Positions 5,229 through 8,957 of a stretch of 8,957 nucleotides of DNA are shown here, piece by piece. A program made the translations under genes and the position numbers. Source of the DNA: an uncultured Campylobacter sp. (GTDB taxonomy: Bacteria > Campylobacterota > Campylobacteria > Campylobacterales > Campylobacteraceae). Location: contig NZ_CALIMW010000130.1 of assembly GCF_938045405.1 (NCBI RefSeq), positions 1 to 8,957 on the forward strand, read 5' to 3'. Position 1 is the first letter of the stretch, and the number at the start of each line of letters is the position of its first letter. The notes beneath the pieces are model-generated. The model worked only from the letters and a program-made list of their open reading frames with translations. It did no database searches and was not told the DNA's origin.

Positions 5229-5903
5229 TTGAAATTTAAACACGCAGTCGTCATTACAGGCAGCATCGGTAGCGGTAAGAGCGCGGTTTGCGAGCTACTT
5301 CGTGATCGCGGATTTGAGATCATCGATGCCGATAAGATTTCGCATGACGTTTTGGATCGATGTGCCGCACAGGTGGCTGAAATTTTCGGTACGCGATACG
5401 TCGTGCAAAAAGACTCGAAAGCTGAAAATTCTGGTTCGCATGCGGAATTTAGCGTTAGTTCAGGCGAGGAAATTTCGTCCGCCCGCTACTCCTCGGTGGA
5501 CCGCAAAAAGCTAGGCGACCTGGTTTTTAAAAACCCAGCGGAGCTTGCAAAGCTTGAAGCGCTACTGCATCCGAAGATAACGGCTGAAATTTTATCGCAG
5601 GCGCAGGCTTTGGAGATAAAAGGAAAGCTTTTTTTTGTCGATATTCCGCTGTTTTTCGAGGGCAAGAGATATGAGTTTTTCGACAAAGTGGCGGTCGTTT
5701 ATGCGCCTAAAGATACGCTGATTTCGCGCGTGATGAAGAGAAACGGGCTTGATTATGCCGCTGCAAAGTACCGCGTGGAGCTGCAAACGGATATCGAGCA
5801 AAAGCGCGCCATGGCGGACTTTGTGATAGATAATAGCAGAGATCTTGCCGCGCTTAAGGCCGCGGTGGAGAGATTTTTAAAAGAGCTAAAAGATAAAATT
5901 TAG
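5229..5903 (+). CDS. coaE: dephospho-CoA kinase
   Basis: CoaE phosphorylates the 3'-OH of the ribose in dephospho-CoA with ATP, the last step of coenzyme A synthesis, in the cytoplasm. The P-loop GSIGSGKS is at residues 11-18, the conserved DADKISHDVL at 33-42, HPKI at 114-117, and DIPLFFEGKRYEFFD (138-152) is the substrate-binding stretch, followed by VAVVYAP. The start is a TTG preceded by AAAGG (5218-5222); there is no in-frame ATG near it. At 224 residues it exceeds the usual about 200. The excess is an apparent Ser/Glu-rich insertion at about residues 60-88, between FGTRYVV and VDRKKLGDLVF, where other CoaE proteins have a short turn. Beyond that insert nothing looks damaged. A hairpin follows the stop codon. 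Confidence 0.95.
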   Translation: MKFKHAVVITGSIGSGKSAVCELLRDRGFEIIDADKISHDVLDRCAAQVAEIFGTRYVVQKDSKAENSGSHAEFSVSSGEEISSARYSSVDRKKLGDLVFKNPAELAKLEALLHPKITAEILSQAQALEIKGKLFFVDIPLFFEGKRYEFFDKVAVVYAPKDTLISRVMKRNGLDYAAAKYRVELQTDIEQKRAMADFVIDNSRDLAALKAAVERFLKELKDKI

Positions 5904-5906
5904 CCC

Positions 5907-5924
5907 TTTGCGCGGTTGCGCAAA
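5907..5924 (+). terminator. hairpin after coaE, weak terminator
   Basis: TTTGCGC (5907-5913) pairs with GCGCAAA (5918-5924) around GGTT and is followed by ATTTCT. It starts four bases past the coaE stop codon. The T tract is short, so termination may be incomplete and the next gene may be partly co-transcribed. Confidence 0.5.
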
Positions 5925-5967
5925 ATTTCTACGTAAATTGAGATGAGTTGAAAATAAAGGAGAGGCG

Positions 5968-6888
5968 ATGAGGATCGGTAGCTGTGCCCAAAGCGGCGCT
6001 AAATTTCAAGATTTTAAAAGCACGCCGCTTAAAGAGCGATTAAAATTTACGGCGCGAGCGGTTTTACTCTCCGCGCTGTTTGCGACGGGCGCTTCGGCGG
6101 AGATCGACGATCTAAGAAAAGGCTGCGCCGCGGGGAGCGAGATGGATTGTAAAAAACTAAGCCGCGTGATAAATGAGCTGCAGCGCAGCTGCGACGCTGG
6201 CGGCGAGGAAAACGCGCTGGATTGCGCAAATTTAGGCTATGCATACGACTCAAATAGAAGCTTCAGGCAGGCCGCACGCTATTACGACAGGGCGTGCAAG
6301 CTCGGCGAGCAGAAGGGCTGCGTCTATTTAGGGATGCTCTACAACGACGGGCAGGGGGTAACGCAGGATCGCAAGAGGGCGAATGAGCTTTTTAGCGATG
6401 CTTGTAAGAAAAGCAGCAGCGAGGGGTGCGCGAGCCTTGCATACAACTATAAAAAGGGGCTCGGCGTCTATCCAGACACGAAAAAGGCGATCGAGCTTTT
6501 GATCAAGGCTTGCAAAATGGGGCAGGTCGAGGCGTGCCACAATCTCGGGCTTAGCTACGCTCTCGGCGACGGCGTAAAAAAAGACGCTAGCAGGGCCAGG
6601 ACATTTTTTACGAGGGCTTGCGAGCAAGGACACGTGGATTCGTGCGTAAATTTAGGCGTCACGTATTTTAAAGGCGACGGCGGGCAAAGGGATCACGCGC
6701 TTGCTGCGAAGTATTTTAGCGAAGCGTGCGAGAAAAGCGACGAGCCGCTAGCTTGCTCAAATTTAGCGTATCAATACGAAAAGGGCTGGGGCGTAGCGAA
6801 AGATAAAAAGAGGGCGCGCGAGCTTTATGAAAAGGCTTGCAAGCTCGGAAGATTTGATGCTTGCGAGCATTTAAAAACTATGAGGTAA
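5968..6888 (+). CDS. secreted cysteine-rich Sel1-repeat protein (Hcp-like)
   Basis: This 306-residue protein is built from Sel1-like helical repeats (about residues 83-306) of 36 residues, each of the form ANLGYxYxxGxGVxxDxxxAxxxYxxAC. Eight cysteine pairs are visible: C53/61, 75/86, 110/118, 146/154, 182/190, 218/226, 254/263 and 291/299. Six have the CX7C spacing that forms one disulfide per repeat in Helicobacter Hcp proteins. A hydrophobic stretch, ARAVLLSALFATGASA (29-44), ends in an Ala-x-Ala signal peptidase site before EIDD, so it should be exported and oxidised in the periplasm or outside. The N-terminal part before the hydrophobic core is unusually long (about 28 residues), but the ATG has an AAAGGAG five bases upstream and no later start is available. 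Function is unknown: Hcp-like proteins are proposed scaffolds, and some provoke host immune responses or bind cell-wall material. Confidence 0.9.
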   Translation: MRIGSCAQSGAKFQDFKSTPLKERLKFTARAVLLSALFATGASAEIDDLRKGCAAGSEMDCKKLSRVINELQRSCDAGGEENALDCANLGYAYDSNRSFRQAARYYDRACKLGEQKGCVYLGMLYNDGQGVTQDRKRANELFSDACKKSSSEGCASLAYNYKKGLGVYPDTKKAIELLIKACKMGQVEACHNLGLSYALGDGVKKDASRARTFFTRACEQGHVDSCVNLGVTYFKGDGGQRDHALAAKYFSEACEKSDEPLACSNLAYQYEKGWGVAKDKKRARELYEKACKLGRFDACEHLKTMR

Positions 6889-7018
6889 GTTCTAGCATCA
6901 AGCGTGAAATGCCTTACAATAAACCAGCTAACTAATGCGGGCGAGTTAGAAAAACATGTCTTGAAGGGTCTAAAATAAGCGGTAGGTTTAGATTTAGATA
7001 GAAGTAAAATTTTAATAA

Positions 7019-7038
7019 AGCGTTAGTGAGCGTTAGTA
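7019..7038 (+). repeat. 10-bp tandem duplication before dapF
   Basis: AGCGTTAGTG and AGCGTTAGTA are adjacent and match at 9 of 10 positions. They lie 23 bp before the dapF start, between an AT-rich TAAAAT-containing stretch and the ribosome site. The rest of 6889-7060 shows no gene. Whether the repeat has a role is unknown. Confidence 0.5.
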
Positions 7039-7063
7039 ATTTTAAAAATTTGCGAGGTAGATG

Positions 7064-7942
7064 ATGAAAATTTCAAAATATAATGCGAGCGGCAACGATT
7101 TCGTAATATTTACGGATTCAGTTAAGGCGGATAGATCCAAGCTAGCGCGCGAGCTATGCGACAGGCGCGATGGAGTAGGCGCTGACGGGCTCATCGTCGT
7201 ACTGCCGAAATTTAACGGTATCGAGGGGATAAATTTCGAGTGGGAATTTTACAATAGCGACGGCAGCAGCGCCGATATGTGCGGCAATGGCTCGCGCGCG
7301 GTATGCATGTATGCGTATGAAAATTTCTTGGCCGCACAGAGCATGAAATTCCTAAGCGGCGCAGGTGTAATTAGCGGTGAAATTTTCGGTATTTTCGGCG
7401 GAAATTTGAGCGAGAGCATGCGCGGTGAGCTACGCAATGTAAGCTTTGGCGAGATTTTCAATCTGCGTCCTAACGCTCACGCGTTAGTAGCTAATGTCGA
7501 GGTAATGTTAACTCGTCCTAAACGCCTTGGCGAGAGCTTTGAGGAGGCAGGGCTAACGTGGTATTTTTATAACACAGGAGTGCCACACTTAGTAACTTTT
7601 GTTAGCGATTTAAATGAGTTCGACGCCGCGCTAGCCCGCGATCTGCGCGAAAAGTATAACGCTAACGTTAGTTATGCGTTAGTTCAAAGTCGCCTCGCAA
7701 GCAAAATTTTAAAGGTGCGCACCTTTGAGCGCGGCGTAGAGGCAGAAACTCTCGCATGCGGTACGGGGATGGCAGCATGCTTCATCGCAGGCGTCGAAAA
7801 TATGGGGCTAGCTCCCGACATCCGCGTAGTACCTGCAAGCGGCGAAACGCTAAATTTGCGCTTAGGCGATAGAGGCAAAATTTACTTTCGCGGCGACGTT
7901 AGGCATACTTTCGATGGCGAATTTATCGGATACTTGGAGTAG
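7064..7942 (+). CDS. dapF: diaminopimelate epimerase
   Basis: DapF converts LL- to meso-diaminopimelate, the precursor of lysine and of the peptidoglycan cross-link, in the cytoplasm. Numbered from ATG 7064 (292 residues): KYNASGNDFVIF (5-16) opens the first half-domain, the EFYNSDGSSADMCGNGSRAV segment (61-80) carries the first catalytic cysteine (C73), NTGVPHLV (170-177) contacts substrate, and ERGVEAETLACGTGMAACF (222-240) carries the second (C232). ATG 7061 is also in frame, but GAGG (7054-7057) is better spaced from 7064. Length is somewhat above that of C. jejuni (about 249, as I recall), with extra residues around 105-160 and at the end; no active residue is lost. In C. jejuni dapF follows coaE directly; here the Sel1-repeat gene lies between. 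Confidence 0.96.
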   Translation: MKISKYNASGNDFVIFTDSVKADRSKLARELCDRRDGVGADGLIVVLPKFNGIEGINFEWEFYNSDGSSADMCGNGSRAVCMYAYENFLAAQSMKFLSGAGVISGEIFGIFGGNLSESMRGELRNVSFGEIFNLRPNAHALVANVEVMLTRPKRLGESFEEAGLTWYFYNTGVPHLVTFVSDLNEFDAALARDLREKYNANVSYALVQSRLASKILKVRTFERGVEAETLACGTGMAACFIAGVENMGLAPDIRVVPASGETLNLRLGDRGKIYFRGDVRHTFDGEFIGYLE

Positions 7943-8658
7943 GCAGGGCAAAATTTCGAGCCGGTTTGCGCGAGAATTCGTAAAATTTTTGAGTGCGATT
8001 TATGCAAGATTTCGCTTTTTGCTCCGTTTTATAAAATAATAAATTCACAATATGGCATTGGAATTTTAAAATTTTATGATGATGAAATTTTAGAATTTTC
8101 GGGGATGGATTGGGTGAGAATTTTAATTGCGAAGTAAAATTTGCCGTCTCATTGCAAAATTTAATTCCTAAATTTCGGAATTTTATGAAATAAAATTTTA
8201 AAATTTTAGTGCGCGGAATTTTACCACTAAGTTTGAAATTTTTTGATTGAATTCTGCACTTGTATTGCGCTAATTTAGGCTTCTGCGGAATTTAAGCATT
8301 ATAGCGTTATAAAATTTACGCTCTAGCCCGCTCGTTCGGTTTATAATTTTTACTGCCGCCGCAAAAATCCGTCGTGTTCACACAAGTGAAATTCCGTCGC
8401 ATTTGCACGAGCGAAATCCGCCACTAATAGCAGAAAGTGCGACATCAAGCGCAAATCCTCGGCGCGGATAAATCTATCATTGACGATAAAGGCTGGATTT
8501 ATAGATGCGGCAATTCTTGAAGTGCGGTAGAATTTACTAACGACGATAAAAGCATAGTGTAGTTACGGCAAAATTTAAAATTTGCGCCCGCCGAATTCCG
8601 TCGCGCCGTCATTTTGTCGTTTAAATTTTAAATTCCATCCGCGTCGGTTTCGTCGAAA
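7943..8658. other. about 715-bp region without a recognisable gene
   Basis: Both strands are broken by frequent stops. The first half (about 7940-8260) is AT-rich with many copies of AAATTTT/GAATTTT, including the perfect 18-bp palindrome at 8191-8208 (TAAAATTTTAAAATTTTA). The second half (about 8340-8660) is richer in GC and repeats CCGTCG-like words. An open stretch of 70 codons without a usable early start runs on the - strand from 8562 to the stop at 8350-8352 (it contains NDRFIRAEDLRLMSHFLLL); it may be chance or a gene remnant. TATAAT at 8342-8347 could be a + strand promoter. I see no tRNA, CRISPR or transposase. Confidence 0.5.
8364..8413 (+). repeat. two tandem 25-bp units, each able to fold into a hairpin
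   Basis: Units 8364-8388 and 8389-8413 match at about 18 of 25 positions. Near the end of each unit, running two bases into the next, is a 5-bp stem with a 4-nt loop: TTCAC-ACAA-GTGAA (8377-8390) and TTTGC-ACGA-GCGAA (8402-8415). Differences in the stems preserve pairing (A-T to G-C, C-G to T-G). A third, degraded unit may follow at 8414. A further copy of the unit start, AATTCCGTCGC, lies at 8594-8604. Confidence 0.4.
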
Positions 8659-8805
8659 CTAGGCATAAAGCCTGATGATTAACTCTCTGGCGAGCGCTAA
8701 AATCACAACGAAGATTGTAAATTTTAATAAAGATTTTTGTCGTATCGCGACAAGCATGACGATGCCAAATAAAACGAGCGCAATATCTAAAAATGTATCT
8801 TTCAT
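8659..8805 (-). CDS. small two-helix membrane protein
   Basis: A 48-residue reading frame from ATG 8805 to TAG 8659-8661. It is almost entirely hydrophobic: helix 1 at about residues 5-21 (FLDIALVLFGIVMLVAI), a short basic loop (RQKSLLK), then helix 2 at about 28-46 (LKFTIFVVILALARELIIR). Two inner-membrane helices with a positive cytoplasmic loop are the natural reading. The start codon overlaps the stop of the preceding small gene as ATGA, a sign of translational coupling and a good argument that it is real despite its size. I do not recognise a family; small hydrophobic proteins of this kind include toxin, regulator and PsiE-like fragments, none of which I can favour. Confidence 0.55.
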   Translation of the reverse strand: MKDTFLDIALVLFGIVMLVAIRQKSLLKFTIFVVILALARELIIRLYA

Positions 8806-8945
8806 ACGCTTAATTGAAATTTAATCAAAATGCTAAGTATGATAAGAAGTATTATAAAGCGCAAGATTGAGCGCATGGAGGATAGATCACCAAATTCTTT
8901 GCCATATTCCTTTTTTACCTCCCACTCAGCTTTCCATGCGAACAT
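8802..8945 (-). CDS. small single-helix membrane protein, start possibly beyond the window
   Basis: From ATG 8945 the frame gives 47 residues ending at TGA 8802-8804. The first half is charged and soluble (FAWKAEWEVKKEYGKEFGDL), the second a single transmembrane helix (residues about 28-44, LRFIILLIILSILIKFQ). The frame remains open to the right edge at 8957, so a longer protein whose last 47 residues are seen is possible; I see no clear ribosome site in the 12 bases available. Its stop overlaps the next start (ATGA). No family recognised. Confidence 0.5.
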   Translation of the reverse strand: MFAWKAEWEVKKEYGKEFGDLSSMRSILRFIILLIILSILIKFQLSV

Positions 8946-8957
8946 TTTTACTATAAA

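Noticed and set aside
7952..7989. Terminator for dapF formed by AAAATTTCG and CGTAAAATTTT
   Set aside because: The stem is AT-only with bulges and a long loop; not convincing as a terminator.
8364..8430. CRISPR array
   Set aside because: Only two imperfect adjacent units with no spacers between them and no cas genes in view.

Overview
The window looks like chromosomal DNA of a Campylobacter, probably one of the higher-GC oral or gut species such as the C. gracilis/rectus/showae group. Three things point there: the very frequent AAATTT/TTTAAATTT words, stand-alone extended -10 promoters (TGnTATAAT, TGnTAAAAT) without an obvious -35, and the purM / coaE / dapF neighbourhood, which I recall as contiguous in C. 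jejuni. The genus is an inference from these signs; no database was searched.

Left part (1-3706, + strand). The tail of an unidentified gene ends at a strong terminator. A cassette follows: an AraC-family regulator of the YqhC type, a truncated aldo/keto reductase, a carboxymuconolactone-decarboxylase-family (CMD/AhpD-fold) protein without redox cysteines, a flavodoxin with a signal peptide, and a small metal-binding cupin of the hydroxynitrile-lyase-like type. These families suggest an inducible carbonyl, quinone or electrophile response. The cassette looks partly decayed here: the reductase stops after 75 residues, and the cupin's probable signal peptide is separated from its domain by a one-base frameshift.

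Middle (3707-5903). A small gene on the - strand, tentatively Imm10-like, carries a one-base frameshift. It lies just past the terminator of purM (purine synthesis, - strand). purM is divergent from coaE (last step of CoA synthesis, + strand). The two share a 73-bp promoter region with a 16-bp perfect palindrome, and both appear to start at UUG.

Right part (5904-8957). A secreted cysteine-rich Sel1-repeat protein of the Helicobacter Hcp type sits between coaE and dapF (lysine and peptidoglycan precursor synthesis). After dapF come about 715 bp without a convincing gene: AT-rich palindromes, then a short tandem repeat able to form two similar hairpins. At the right edge two tiny membrane-protein genes on the - strand overlap by ATGA.

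The most distinctive observations are the cluster of lesions in adjacent accessory genes (1428-4127), the exported flavodoxin/cupin arrangement, the repeat-hairpin spacer after dapF, and the coupled micro-ORFs. I did not find a CRISPR array, transposase, tRNA or rRNA.
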